NCBI GenBank assembly: GCA_948567375.1
Contig: OX419759.1
Span: 30,109,493-30,173,492 of the forward strand
Reading direction: 5' to 3'
From: Lunularia cruciata
Taxonomy: Eukaryota; Streptophyta; Marchantiopsida; Lunulariales; Lunulariaceae
DNA: 64,000 nt
In this document: in pieces, positions 10,185-21,969 of the stretch
Layout: the number at the start of each line of letters is the position of its first letter
How positions within the stretch are numbered: position 1 is the first letter of the stretch
The notes under the pieces: model-generated
Databases searched by the model: none
Seen by the model: only the letters and a program-made list of their open reading frames with translations
What the model was told of the DNA's origin: nothing
Made by a program: the position numbers and the translations under genes

Positions 10185-10845
10185 TACAAATCTTAGAGTG
10201 AAAGAATATGAAGCCAAATCCAAAATTGGGCGTTCAATCAATATGAATGTATGCATCAAGAGAACAATGGAACAATAGAGTTTGTAAGTGAAATTTGCAC
10301 CCATGAAGAAGAAGAATGCCAGAAGAGCCATGTCACCTTTGATGAAGCTAAAAAGGAGGCATTGGACTTGCAACTTCTTCACACAATCAAGAAGCCTTGA
10401 AAGACTTCAAGTAGAATAGCAAGAGACCGGGTGGTGAGGTTACTTTGTGTCTTTGAATCCCATGAAGAAGAAAGATGCAAGCAAAAAAACATATTTGTTA
10501 TGACCCGGTACAATAACTCCCAGAAGAATTGTCAAGGGAGCCAGTTTCATAAAAGAATTCATTCATGAAAAGATGCACAAATCTTGATGGACAAAGAGCG
10601 TCAATATCTTCTCCATACAATTCCTCAACTTGTTCAAAGGGATCTAAAAGAGCCAATTGAAGAAATTAAGCCTCTATCTCCAATTTGGGTTGAAGTCTAC
10701 TTACAAGCAAAGTAGATCCATCTATCAACAAAGGCCCCACCTTAAACTTGATGAACCCTTGGGCAAAATTTGATATACAAACACCAGCCAGAACCTTGGG
10801 TCCATCAAGACCCACATTATGTAGCTTGTTATTTAGAGTTACAGA
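10185..10845 (+). other. Family B leader between primer site and gag
   Basis: This has no long open frame and no recognisable domain. It matches the leader fragment at 13395-14021 in order and spacing. Part of it (10740-10845) corresponds to the start of gag in the minus copy, where gag begins earlier, so the gag start here may be lost. Confidence 0.55.
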
Positions 10846-12612
10846 ATGACTTTGCTACCCATTATCCAACATGCCTATCAAAAGTACAAGGGGACAAAAC
10901 AAGACAAAGACACTGATGAATTCATTGAAGAATTTGAATTCATCTCCTTCTCCAATAAGGAGCATGAATCTGCTGACCAATTGCGGATCTTCCTAAGTCT
11001 ACTCCAAAAGAATGCTCAGAGTTGGTACACACATTTAACCCAAAAGGGGTTTAGACCAACGGACTTGGCAGATTTGAAAAAAAATTTCTTGGAGCAATTA
11101 TGGGAAGTGGATTATGATACAAGTGTCTTTGCGGCACTCAATGATTTGGATAGAGGGAAGAAGGAGAAGTTAGGAGACTACTCTGAGTGGTTCATGGCCT
11201 CATTGAACCGAGTTCCAAAGCAATCTGGTGTGGTGGGTTACTTCGATGCCCAAGCCATCACCTGATTCCTTGGAGGATTGTCACCAAAGATTTGCATCTT
11301 TTCCAAGGATAGGAATGTAACTTCCTTGGACAAAGTTCTCAAACATGTTGTCCGATACAGGGTGGCCCAGTCTTATTCTTCCGGAAACCAAAGAAACAGG
11401 AAGAAGAAAGGCAAGAAGCCCATACAAAGAGCTTCTTGTAATACATCTCCTTCTTTGGAGGAATCCTCCACATCTTCTAGTTCTTCTTTGGAATCCAAAG
11501 AAGATTCACAGCCAAGAAGAATCCAAAGGTGTAGAGGAGAGAAACCAGTAACACCCCCAACAAAGAATGTACATAAAACTAACAATAAGCTAGAGACTCC
11601 TATAAAAGAGTTTGTGGATTTTAAGATCCAGATGATTGGGGCAAAGGACCAAAGAAAGCCTCCTTCATGGTGCACTGAGTGTGGCAAATTTGGCCTTGCC
11701 AACTTGAGTCTCTCACCCACAATGCATTTCTAGTGTATCAAATTGATTGGGTTCCAGGATGGAACCAAGGTGAGGAAGAAGAAGCAATGTACCAAACCCA
11801 AGAGGTACAGCCTCAGGCAAGCACATTGTATCAAGGTCCAAGGTATGGACTAAGGGAGTACAACAACAATGCAATCCAATGAAGACCAATAATGAGCTCC
11901 CAAAATAGGCCTCAAAATGTTGCATCGAGTGCATGTTACAATTGTAGCTCTATGGGGCATTGGTTTCCAGATTTCCTTGAGCCGAGGCGTCAGGTTGGGT
12001 ATGTTCTACTATGTAGAAATTGTAAAGGATAGGGCCACATTGGAAATAAGTGCCCATAAGCACCTAACCCAAAGCTACCAATGAATTATGTATAGACTCC
12101 AACTGAGTGTGTTGTGCTTGAGTAGAAAGGGAATATAGATGTAATTTGTATAATACTTGAGGAGGAGAGATCTCAAGACGGGAGTCCGGCTTTGGAAGGA
12201 GAATGGCCAGACCTTGAGATTTGGAAAAGTTGAGATATGCCAATAAGAAGAAGCGTGATCCCAAAGAAGCAAGTACTTCTTCTTCATCTTCACAAAAGGC
12301 AAAGAGGTTGTGCTTAAAAGCTATTCTTTTTGCAAAGGAGGAGAAAAATCTAGCCAAAGCCTTGCAGAAAGAAATCCAAGAGGTGGTACAAAGAACTAAA
12401 GAGATGAGTTTGGAGGAGGATACAGAAACAAAGCTTACAGTCTTTACAATGGACATCAGATCCAAAGTAAAGATCTGATCCAAGCTGAAATGGGTAAACC
12501 CAAAGAACCTTGGTTCAAGACCACAAGTACTCCAATCACCATCATGAAGCACCTCAAAGTCCATTTTGAACAAGGAGATACTTTGAATCCAATTTGAACA
12601 AGGAGATACTTT
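10846..12612 (+). pseudogene. gag: Family B gag (broken, truncated before protease)
   Basis: The first ATG of the surviving frame is 10846. The capsid core follows (DEFIEEFEFISFSNKEHESADQ region, then AQSWYTHLTQKGF). A TGA at 11263-11265 interrupts a frame that continues from 11278 to 11733 through a Lys-rich and Ser-rich linker. Three zinc knuckles are expected in this family and all are damaged. The first lost its His (CTECGKFGLAN), the second lost its last Cys near 11940-11980, and the third has a stop near 12030. The C-terminal charged linker runs to about 12590, where a 20-odd-base stretch is duplicated. A minus-strand family A protease fragment follows. The usual family B protease and polymerase are missing. 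Confidence 0.82.
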
Positions 12613-13063
12613 GATATTGTCATAGTTTGATAGCCAAATTCCCAAGTCATCCTTTGTGCCATTGATCCAATTTTTGAGCTACTCTCAACCATAGCCTTCC
12701 AAGTAGCAAATCATAACTTGCATCCTTCAAAACTTGAAAGTCATGAGATTTTGAACTCCCATAACCGCTACTACCACCTTGTCCATCACACCACCGGTTG
12801 AACTTGTTGCTTGTTTTCCATGCTTAGTAAAATGTTGAATGTTTAGAAGATATCATACCCAACTTCTTCATCAACTTCTCTAACATGGCATTCACCACAT
12901 ATCCTTCATCAATAGGTGCATCCTTGATGTTGTGACCATTCACCCTCACATCAATCTTGGAGGCATATTCACAAGCCTCCCATGGTGCTGGTTTTACATC
13001 CACCACTCCTATTAATACTAGAGCCTTTGTAGGACTCAAACCACCCCTAAGCTCCTCCCTCAA
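12613..13063 (-). pseudogene. Family A protease fragment (minus strand)
   Basis: Read on the minus strand, the open frame 13063-12824 gives EELRGGLSPTKALV, then the retropepsin start with DEGYVVN where the active-site DxGS is expected, so the Ser position is altered. The homology continues downstream in broken frames through the domain end near 12617. It is isolated from any gag or RT and joined to family B sequence on both sides. Confidence 0.78.
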
Positions 13064-13130
13064 GGAGATTGATATATTAAAGTTCTTGAATGAGGAGGTT
13101 TTGGAGTTGAAGAGGAAGTTAATAGGCTGA

Positions 13131-13394
13131 ACTGAATCATCACAATCAAAATTGTTTTGAATAGATTTGAAGAATTGTGATTATGGGTGTTGTTAATTTA
13201 TGACAAGATTGTGAATTCAATGCTCGTTACTCTCTTTTAAGTGTAGTTTCTACTCAAGAGATTAAAGATGAAATCAAGAAGAACAATTTGGTTACTATTT
13301 TACTTTGTATTTGACCATTTTTTACTTGTATCTATGTGGGAACAAATTATTACTTGCTGATTACCATAAAAGTGATACTTGTTGGGTTGTCACA
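13131..13394 (+). repeat. Family B LTR, last 264 bp
   Basis: It matches the LTR end of the copy at 61131: CATCACAATCAA near 13136, the TTACTCTCTTTT block, and GGGTTGTCACA ending at 13394. The 67 bases before it (13064-13130) are unassigned. Confidence 0.75.
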
Positions 13395-14021
13395 TGATTT
13401 TTGTTGTTGCTGCTTGGGATACAAATCTTGGGAGTGGAAGAATTCAAAGCCAAATACAAAGCCAAATGCTAAGCTAATTGTCCAACCAATATTAATGTCT
13501 GCATTGAGAGAATAACAAGAAGAGAGGGCTCAAAGATAAACTTTGCATCATGAAGAAGAAGAACACTAGAAAATCCAACTCACTAGTGGAGAATCTGAGA
13601 ATGAGGCATTGGGTCTACAACTTCTTCACAAAGTTCAAGAAGCTTTGAAAGACCTTAAACAAAGGAAACACAAAATTAGGTGGCAAGGCTACTTTTCATC
13701 CTCTCATTCCAAGAAGCAAAAAGATTCAAGCAGATAGACATATTTTTTGTGACAAAGTGAACCAACTTCCTCCAAAGCTATCAAGGGAGCCGGTACTTAA
13801 AATGTTTTATTTGTGAGAGGACAACACAAGTTTTGATGGAAGAGGAGTGTCAATATGTCTTACATGTGATTTCTTGACTTGTTCAAAGCAATCTTAACAA
13901 GCAATTTGACCACATTAATTTTTTTCCTTGAGCTCAGGTCAAAGTTGAAATACCCTCCAAAGAAGACCTATTGTTGAATTTGGTACCTTGGAATCCCTAG
14001 GCTGATCTTGATGCACAATCA
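13395..14021 (+). other. Family B leader fragment
   Basis: This is a second copy of the leader at 10160-10790. It begins with TGATTTT and an altered primer site (TGTTGTTGCTGCTTGGGA). No coding sequence is seen. It stops at a minus-strand B LTR end. Confidence 0.6.
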
Positions 14022-16215
14022 CGGTAACAACCTGGCAAATATCACTTTTGCGGTAATTGGGTAAGTAAAGTTTGTTCCCGCAGAGATACTATGCAGAAAT
14101 GTCCAAATACAAAGTCAAAAGTCACAATTGTAGTTCTTCTTGGTTTCTTCTTTAATCTCTCAGGTAGAAACTACACTCAAAAGAGAGTAACAAGCTCACA
14201 AACTTGACAACTTGTCACGGATACACACTTATAATCACATCATAGCAAATTCTGTCCAAACAACTCTTGATTGTGATGATTCAGATTCTCCCAAAGACGA
14301 CACTTCACTACAAAGAACGATTTCACCTCAGAATTGTGTTCCACCTCTCCATTGAAGGCACAACTTCCTCGATCAAAATTGCTTCACATCAACTTTGTGC
14401 TGCACTCACAAATGCAGAATACTACCAACACTAAAATTCCTCTCAGATCTGTCAAGGCATTGCTCCGATGCACTTCACTCAGGATCAAACACATAGAATG
14501 AAGATCAAGGTTGCAGATTCCAACATCCATAGACACACTGACTTGCTCTTCGGAATTCTCCACACACTCACAACTACAAACACGAAATTGACAATTGGAA
14601 TTAAGCTTAAGCAACAAGCACTGAGAACAACACTTTGCTTTATCTATCTTTAGAAATATGAATACTGAACAACATAAGACTACGAATGCTCCACTTAAAT
14701 ACTGAAGCAAATGGCAGACTTGCCTACCTAGGCACCACTTCCTAACATCTCTTCCTACCTGCAGATTCTAATTGACAATCTATCTCTTCATATCTGCCTT
14801 TTCCTATCTAAAAATTGGTACTTACACCGATCCAATGTCTACCTCATCATCGGCTTCCAAACCGGATGATCTTCCTACTACTTCTCCTTCTTTGGGTATA
14901 GCTAAGTCTACCAATTCCTTCACTAATTCTACGACTTCTACACTAGGAACTACAATTGCACTAAGGAGTGACTTATCTAACGCTCTATCTCCTGACCCAC
15001 TCTTCTCTAATGTGTCAATTAGCAAGTCCGATGACACTTGAATTCCTACTTTTGCGACATCGGGTTTCTTCTCTATTGTCACACTATTCCGAATCTTCTC
15101 CAATTCCGAATTGACTAAATCTAGTCTAAGACTAACATTGTTCTCTACATCTAACATTTTCCTATCTACGCGTTCCCTCAATCAAATCAATAAGGTGTTC
15201 ATGGCCTTTCTCTTTCAAGTTTCCTGCACAAGTAACTTCAACTCATGTAGGCAAGCTTCTTCCAATCTCCCTTCAGCCTCCGTGCTTAAGATTGCTCTCA
15301 ACTTCCTTGCAACTTCCCCTACTGATTCCGATGCATATCCTCACGAGCGCTCTACTTTCAACTCCTCACGATACATCTTCAACTCGTCTTTGTACTCAGC
15401 AGCGAGCATCTTCTTCTCCTCTGCATCCTGCATGCTTTGCCTTTCCGTGCTCCTTACAAGTTCTCGTAATCATTCTTCTTCTTCTTGCCTCACTGCCAGC
15501 TCTCTCTCTGCCATGCTTGATCTTTTGCAGTTGCACTCTTCTTCAAAATTTCCAACTCCTGCTCCATGACGATGGTCATTGCCTTCAAATGAACATTCTC
15601 AATGTGCACATCACTCACTTCCTCCTTCATCTTGTTGAGCCATATCGCCTATTCCGTTAATTCTTTGGCTCGCCTCTGCAGTTCTTTTTCTTTTACTTTG
15701 CAGCTTTCTTGTAGCATGGTCAAAGTTTTCTTCATCAAGCCTTCCTCCCTCCAAAGTCCTTCCACTTCCTCACTTCTTCGGACTTGTTGCTCCTGCAACT
15801 CCTTCACTTCACTCATCAAATATATCACTATCTGCAACTCATTCATCCCCTTCTTGCAATCTTGGGGAATTACCTTCCTATGATCTTTCAGTATCTCTAG
15901 CAAGGGTGTGACCACCTTCGTCAAATATGATATCCTGCCAAAGTTTTCTTCCTCTTCATCACCATCTTTGTCTGGATTCTTCTCCTCCGTCATTGACTCC
16001 TTCATCCAAAGTCACAATCTTTATATCTTCATTGTTTTGGTACCTTCTTTGTCTTGGCCCCCTAAACTCGGCCCCGTGGGATTCTCCCCTTTCTCTTCTG
16101 GTCTTGACTTGTTCACCACCATTGCCTGACAAGCCTCACTTACTGCCACCGATTGCTGAACTTCAGGCTCCCCATTGCTATCGCTCCCAGACTCCTCACT
16201 TTTTAAGGTATAATT
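14022..16215 (-). repeat. Family B LTR, 3' part (minus strand)
   Basis: On the minus strand this runs from inside the CC-ORF (16215) to the LTR end near 14022 (altered TTGTTACC form of TTGTCACA). It is joined at 16215 to the integrase of the minus-strand element that follows, so it is the 3' LTR remnant of that element with the polypurine tract and the LTR first half deleted. Confidence 0.8.
14822..16215 (-). pseudogene. CC-ORF, second half (minus strand)
   Basis: Three open stretches on the minus strand (16233-16021, 16005-15649, 15181-14822) align in order with the complete copy: acidic linker (KSEESGSDSNGEPEVQQ), coiled coil (VTPLLEILKDHRKVIPQD, ELQEQQVRRSEEVE) and the C-terminal unit (VSSDLLIDTLEKSGSGD). 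About 470 bases between 15649 and 15181 are coding-like but have stops. The last unit ends with EADDEVDIGSV near 14822. The first half, including the Trp-rich N-terminal domain, is deleted. Confidence 0.8.
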
Positions 16216-17158
16216 TAAGATATAACGCCTCACTCGTCATAGGCATAATTGACTGTCATCTTATTCAAAATTTTACACAGCAATCCATTGGCTTTCTCCG
16301 TGAGTTCATTTGCTTTTGGGTTGTAAGGCGTGGTCTTACGATGTTTAATTTGGAAGTATTTGGTTAACGCCTCCACCATCAAGTTCAAAAAATGAGTTCC
16401 CTGATCACTGACTAATTCCAGAGGACACCCATAACGGGAAATGATGTTTCGGAAGAAAATTTTTGCTATTGTCTCTGCATCGTCTCTTTGTGTTGCCTTT
16501 GCTTCCACCATCTTGGTGGCATAATTGGTACATACTAAGATGTACCTCTTCCTTGTGACACGGGTTACTGGTGAATAGGTCCCACAAAATCAATACACCA
16601 TTTCTCAAATGGGGCCAGAGGCAAAATTGGTTTGAAAGGCCACTGTGAAGTTGCTATCGGTTTCCCTGTTCTTTGATAGGCATCACAACTCCGAATATAG
16701 GCATGAGTATCTTTATACGTTGTAGGCCACCAATACCTTGCCAAAAGAATTTTCTTTACCGTATTTTTCAAGGCATAGTGTCCCTCTAATGCTTATGAGT
16801 GCAAGGATTTGATGACTCATCCTACTTCGTATGCTTCTAGACATCTCCGAAGTACTTCATCTTTGCCCATTTTAAACAAAATGTTGTGTTTCAATTGGTA
16901 CGGTCCCATTTTCCAAAGAAAGACTGCCCGTTGTTCCGGGTCCAACCTCTTAGGACAATGGCACGTATGCAAAAAGTGATATTCTGCCGCATACTGCGTA
17001 CTTCGAACAACCATTAAATGATATAGCTCTTCATCAGGAAACCGATCATCGATTTCCAAATCTTGGTCTTGAGTTTCTAACCTAGATAGGAAGTCTGCAT
17101 TTGAATGCAAAGCTCCTTTCCTTACTTGTACAGTGTATGTGAGTTCTTGTAACAACAA
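16216..17158 (-). pseudogene. Family B integrase (minus strand, truncated)
   Basis: The integrase zinc domain and core are read from about 17158 down to 16230. Open stretches give KKILLARYWWPTTYKDTHAYIRSCDAYQRTG (16771-16565), with the second zinc pair spoiled (CDAYQ for CxxCQ), and the core SRYGCPLELVSDQGTHFLN (16511-16230), which keeps the second Asp. The first catalytic position is Asn (CTNYATKM near 16530). The Glu is kept in ANELTEKAN. After VNYAYDE the sequence changes to the CC-ORF of an LTR, so the C-terminal domain and polypurine tract are missing. Confidence 0.85.
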
Positions 17159-18410
17159 GATCCATCGTGTAATTCACCTAGACAAATCTGCCTTCTTGAC
17201 CAAGTGTTGCAGTACATAATGGTCCACATAGAAGATGAATTCGTATCCCAACAGGTAGAGGTGAAATTTCTTGCAGGCATACACCATTCCAAGTGCTTCA
17301 GTTGTTGAATAGTTCTTTTCAGAAACTGAAAGTTGTCGGCTGGCATAATACACTAGGTAGTCCTTTTTCTTCTCGTCCTTCTGACTTAAGACAACTTCGA
17401 TGGCCATGGACAAAGTGTCCACATATACATGAAAAGGGACGTCCCAATTTGGGGCCCTCATAACTGGTGCTTCAACCAGTTTCTTCTTCAACACCTAGAA
17501 AGCTTCTTCTTGATTTGCTTCCCCCAGATAATCTTCGGATTTCTTCAGAAGCTTGGTAAGTGGTGCAGTAAGCACTGCATAATTTGACACAAAGCGTATG
17601 TAGTATCCAACATGTCCTAAGAAGGCTCTCAGCCCCCGGATGTTCTTTGGGGATTCCAAAGCTGCAATTACTTTAACCTTCTCGACATCAACTTCAATAC
17701 CTCAACTTGACACCCGATGCCCCAGAAGAATTCCCTCCTTCATTGCAAAGAAGCATTTCTTCGGGTGTAATGACAAGCCGGCAAAATGACACCTTTCAAA
17801 AGTTTGGCAAAGGTAATCTAAATGTACATCTCTTCCCCCAAACACACAAAAATCATCAATGAAGACTTCCACAAATTTGTGCAGAAAATCTTTGAATATT
17901 GAGTTCATCATCCGTTGGAAAGTAGCAAGAGCATCACACAACCCAAAGGACATTTGATTGTAAGCGATCACCCCAATCGGTCGTGAATGTGGTTTTATCC
18001 TTATCTTCTTCTCAAATAGATACTTGATTGTACCCAAAAAATCCATCAAGAAAACTATAACATGGATGACCAACTACTTGGTCCAGAATTGTATCTGTAA
18101 ACGGTTAAGGATGATGATCCTTTCTAGTGATTGCATTCAATTTGCAAAAATCTTGGCACACTCAAATTTTCCCTATCTTCGTCTTTGGAACAATGACAAT
18201 GGAGGAAACTCACTCACTGCTTAGAACAGGGAAAATTATTCCGGCCTCTAAGTACTTATCAATTTTGTCTTTTACCAAGAGGGAGTACTTCGGGTTCAGG
18301 CGATTTTGTCTTTGCCGAACCAGAACTGCACCTTCAACCAGATCAATCCGGTGCTCTCCAAATTCTTGTGGAATTCTTGGCATTTAATCAATAGACCAGG
18401 CAAATACATC
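17159..18410 (-). pseudogene. Family B reverse transcriptase and RNase H (minus strand)
   Basis: RT is clearest in the frame 18073-17702. PHSRPIGVIAYNQMSFGLCDALATFQ is followed by the catalytic box FIDD at 17863-17852, and FFAMKEGILLGHRVSS marks the end of the palm. The N-terminal RT part (18410-18074) is broken by stops. RNase H is read from 17494 (PNWDVPFHVYVDTLSMAIE) with DH in FYVDHYVLQHLV; the first conserved Asp is kept in YVDTL. The plus-strand copy at 38110-39560 is closely similar, and its RT region around FIDD is less damaged. Confidence 0.87.
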
Positions 18411-19160
18411 CTAGAACTCTATAAACAGGGCAGTGTATCCTGCCAACTCCTCTGTGGTGACTGTCTTTGAAATCTTCAAAATCTTTTCTTCAGTCAAGAC
18501 CACATCTTGATAGTCATCGGGGTTAATGACACCTTTTACGTGACTTACTCGGCTCAATCCGAGACGTATTGCTGTCAAACCTCCTTCCTCCAAGTCTCGT
18601 TCACCCGAAGCGATGTCGTATGGGTCTTCATCTTTGACCTCTACCTCGTAGCATTCCAAATAATGAACTTGGACGTCGTCTTTGGAGTCCTTGGAAGACA
18701 AAGATGATGAATCTTTGGATTCATCCTCGTCTTTTGACAAAGTAGTTTCCACAAGATGAGGAACCTTCATCCAACTCACCATCACCAGTTTTTGTTCTTT
18801 AGACGATATGCCTTTAAATCGTAATTTTTGCTGGTGCCAATCCACCATGACCTGGGCACTGAACAACCAAGGTCTCCCGATCAAGAGAGGGTAGCCAGTT
18901 TTGGTTACTAGTTGTAACACAATGTAATTTAATTTGAAGGGCACCCCTCCTATAATCGTAGTGATATTCAACAGCATGCCCAAGGGCTGTCTCTTGGTTT
19001 GATCCGCAAACTTTAGTATTTGAGGTGTTGGTTCAAATGTTGTGTACCCCAGTCGATGTGCAGTGTCTTCTGTCATGACATTCACACCCGACCCCAAATC
19101 AATGGGTATGGATGTAATCATACAACCTGCTATCTCCGCATCCACCTCAAGAGATCCCAA
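18411..19160 (-). pseudogene. Family B protease with acidic linker (minus strand)
   Basis: An open frame of 249 codons is read from 19160 to 18411. The retropepsin active site DLGSG is intact at 19100-19086 and the late motif LLIGRPWLFSAQ is intact at residues about 91-102. After the protease comes a Ser/Asp/Glu-rich linker (KDEDESKDSSSLSSKDSKDD) and a conserved region leading to RT. This is the best-kept domain of the element. The stop at the end is in-frame with homology to the plus copy, so it is a mutation rather than a true end. Confidence 0.87.
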
Positions 19161-21697
19161 ATCTTCCTATTCAATACGATAAATTGCGGGCAAGTCTTTC
19201 TTGGTCATCACCCTTACTTTCTTGAGGGCTGAACTAAGCTGCTTTTTATAAAGCTTATTGTCCTCCCATAATTGTTTAAATGTGACATTCACACTTGTAT
19301 CTACCACAATATCGTACTGTGGAACTTCCCTCAATTTCACCTGCTTCGTCTTTGGCTTTGGTTCTAAATTTAGCGCCTGTTCAAAACAAACTTCGGGATG
19401 CTTGAGGATAGTAACTGGAGTGCGTAGGTGCTTGACCCGGTGATCATCGGGTTGACCAACTTTGGCTTGGATCAAGTCTTTTACTTCAGACCTGATATCC
19501 GCCAGAAATACTGGAGGTTGTGTCTTTGTATTTTCCTCCACACTCATCTCCCGCGTACGTAGTACTGCTTCCTTAATTTATTTCTGCAAGGCTTTTGCTA
19601 TGATCTTTTCCTCCTTTGCAGAAAGGATAGCCTTTGGTCGCAGTCTCTTAATTTTCCGTGAGGAAGAAGACGTAATACTTGCTTCTTTGGAAGCTCGATT
19701 CTTCCTCTACGCGCGAGTTTCTACCTTCAAAATTTTGAGGTCCGGCCAATCTCCTTCTTGAGGCCTCTCTTCCTCAAGTGTGATACAATTGACATTAGTG
19801 TCCCCCTTCGCTTGGAGCGCAGCACGCTCAGCAGGAGTCAAAACATACTTGACAGGGGGCTTTGGATTGGGTGGTTGCGGGCACTGATTTCTTGTGTGCC
19901 CTGATCCTTTTCAATTCCCACAAAGAGGTACGCACCCAATTTGTCGTCTTGGCTCCGGACAATTTGGAGACCAATGTCCCATTGAGCCACAATTGTAACA
20001 AGCACTCAATGCAACATTTTGAGGTCTATTTTGACCACCCATTGGGGGTCTTTGTGGGGGAGCAGTAGGATTATACTCCCATGGTCCAAACCTGGGACCT
20101 TGATATGATGGGCTTGATGAAGGCTGTATTTCTTAGGTTTGGTATACCGTCTCTTCTTCTTTGCCTTGATCCCATCCAGGAACCCAATCAATTTGTTGCA
20201 CTGGAAATGTCGTGCAAGTTAAACACTCCGTATTAGCATGGCCGGATTTACCACATGTAGTGCACCATATATTTGGTCGCCCAAATGATGGGGGTTTTCT
20301 TTGGTCCTTCGCCCCAATCATCTAGATCTTGAAATCCACGAACTCTTTAATAAGAGTTTCCAACTTCTGATCCACCTTAGAAACATTCTTTATTGGTGGT
20401 GTTATTGGCTTCTTTCCTCCCCGTCTTCATATTTTTCTTGGCTTGGGTTCTTCGTCGGATTCCAAAGAAGAACTAGAAGATGTGGAGGATTCCTCCAAAG
20501 AAGGAGAAGTGCTACGAGAAGTTTGTTGTCTTGGCTTCTTGCCCTTCTTCTCACGATTTCTTCGGTTATTGGACGAGTTAGAATGAGCCGCCTCATATCG
20601 GGCGACATGTTTGAGGACTTTGTCCAAGGAAGTTACATTCCTCTCCCTGGCAAAGATTTGAATCTTCAGTGAAAGCCCGCCGAGAAACCAAGTAATGGCT
20701 TGGGCATCAAAATAACCCACCACATTGGATTGTGTCGGGACTCGGTTCAATAAGGCCATGAACCGCTCAGATTTATCTCAATTTTTCCTTCTTTCCTCGA
20801 TCCAAATCATTAAGTGCTACAAAGACACTTGTATCAGAATCCACTTCCCAAAATCATTCTAGGAAGCCATTTCATAAGTCTGCCCAGTCTGCTGGTGTGA
20901 ATTCTTTCTGTGTTACATGAGTATACCAGCTCCGAGCCTTCTTTCGAAGCAGACTTGGAAAAATCCACAGTCGATCCACGGAGTCATGTTCCTTGTTGGC
21001 AAAGGAAATGACTTTGAATTCCTTGATGAATTTGTTAGGATCTTAGTCTTGCTCTCTACCTTTATACTTCTGATAAGCATGTTGGGTTACGAGTAACGAA
21101 GACATTGTTTGGTGCGGAGGATTTGGTTGTGGTAAGTTTGAACTTACGGGAACCAAAGAGCTACTTGGTATGGACACCGTGTTGTTTGCCCACGGGTTCC
21201 AATTCGTCAAGTTCAAATTGGGGTCTTCTTTGACAATTTCTTCTTCTCTGGTTGTGTTGACTTCAACCCGATCAGAAGTAAGAGGTTCCACAACTTCAAT
21301 CTGGTCTTTGAACCTTCTTCGGGATAACGGGGGAATTGTTTGTACCAGATGCTGACACTCTTCTTCTGTAAGTGTTCATGCTATCTTTTCTTGAACAAAC
21401 TTCTTAATGAAATCGACTTCCTTTATAGCTTTAGGGGAAGTCGCTGTACTGGGTCACAACGCGTATGTCTGCTTGCTCAAGTCTTTCTCTTTCTTGGAAG
21501 ACAGGGATAAAAAGTAGCCTTGCCAACCTCCTTCACGTCTCTTTTGGTCAAGTTCGTGCAGGGCTTCTTGCACTTCGTGAAGGAGTTGAAAGTCCAACTC
21601 TTCTTGTTTGATTTTGTTCGAAGTGGATGGGACTTTCAAACGTTCATCTTCTTCACACTGCACAGCTTGTCTTTGAGCTCTCTCTTCCCGTTTCAAA
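19161..21697 (-). pseudogene. gag: Family B gag (minus strand, broken)
   Basis: The minus-strand reading begins inside a charged, Gln/Glu-rich N-terminal region at about 21697 (EERAQRQAVQCEEDERLKV). It continues through the capsid core (from 21130) with several stops and frameshifts. A basic and Ser-rich linker lies at 20640-20400. Three knuckles follow: CTTCGKSGHANTEC near 20265-20220, CYNCGSMGHWSPNC near 20005-19965, and LCGN-stop-KGSGHTRNQC near 19935-19885. A Lys/Glu-rich C-terminal part reaches the protease at 19160. At 21697 the sequence meets a plus-strand B LTR fragment, so the leader and 5' LTR are missing. Confidence 0.82.
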
Positions 21698-21804
21698 ACT
21701 GGCGGCTCATATGTGCGAAGGTTGATTGACAATGACAGGTGCATGTTGGAGGTGTGATTTCTTGGTAGGAACTCGAAGTGACGGAAGATGAAGAAGCGCA
21801 ACTC

Positions 21805-21812
21805 TATAAAAA
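21805..21812 (+). promoter_or_regulatory. TATA box ahead of the CC-ORF
   Basis: TATAAAAA in the context CTCTATAAAAAT lies 165 bases before the CC-ORF ATG at 21970. The same box and spacing recur at 41326, 47278 and 57831, and on the minus strand at 50877. Confidence 0.6.
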
Positions 21813-21969
21813 TCAAAACTGCAACAAAAAAATGTCGAGCAATTTTCCTTTGCCGTTGAGGAGTCGTCTTGCAGGTGATCGGGGAAAGGAAAATAGAGTT
21901 GGACTCGTGTTATTGCGCAAGGAAGACATTATGAGAGTGAAATCAAGAGAAAGGGAGAAGGTAGAAGAG

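Noticed and set aside
12064-12645. Minus-strand open frame of 193 codons
   Set aside because: It lies opposite the family B gag C-terminus and has no domain. The gag homology on the plus strand explains the sequence.
15111-15569. Long Ser-rich plus-strand open frame
   Set aside because: It is the complement of the minus-strand CC-ORF coiled coil. Glu/Lys-rich codons on one strand read as Ser/Phe/Leu on the other.
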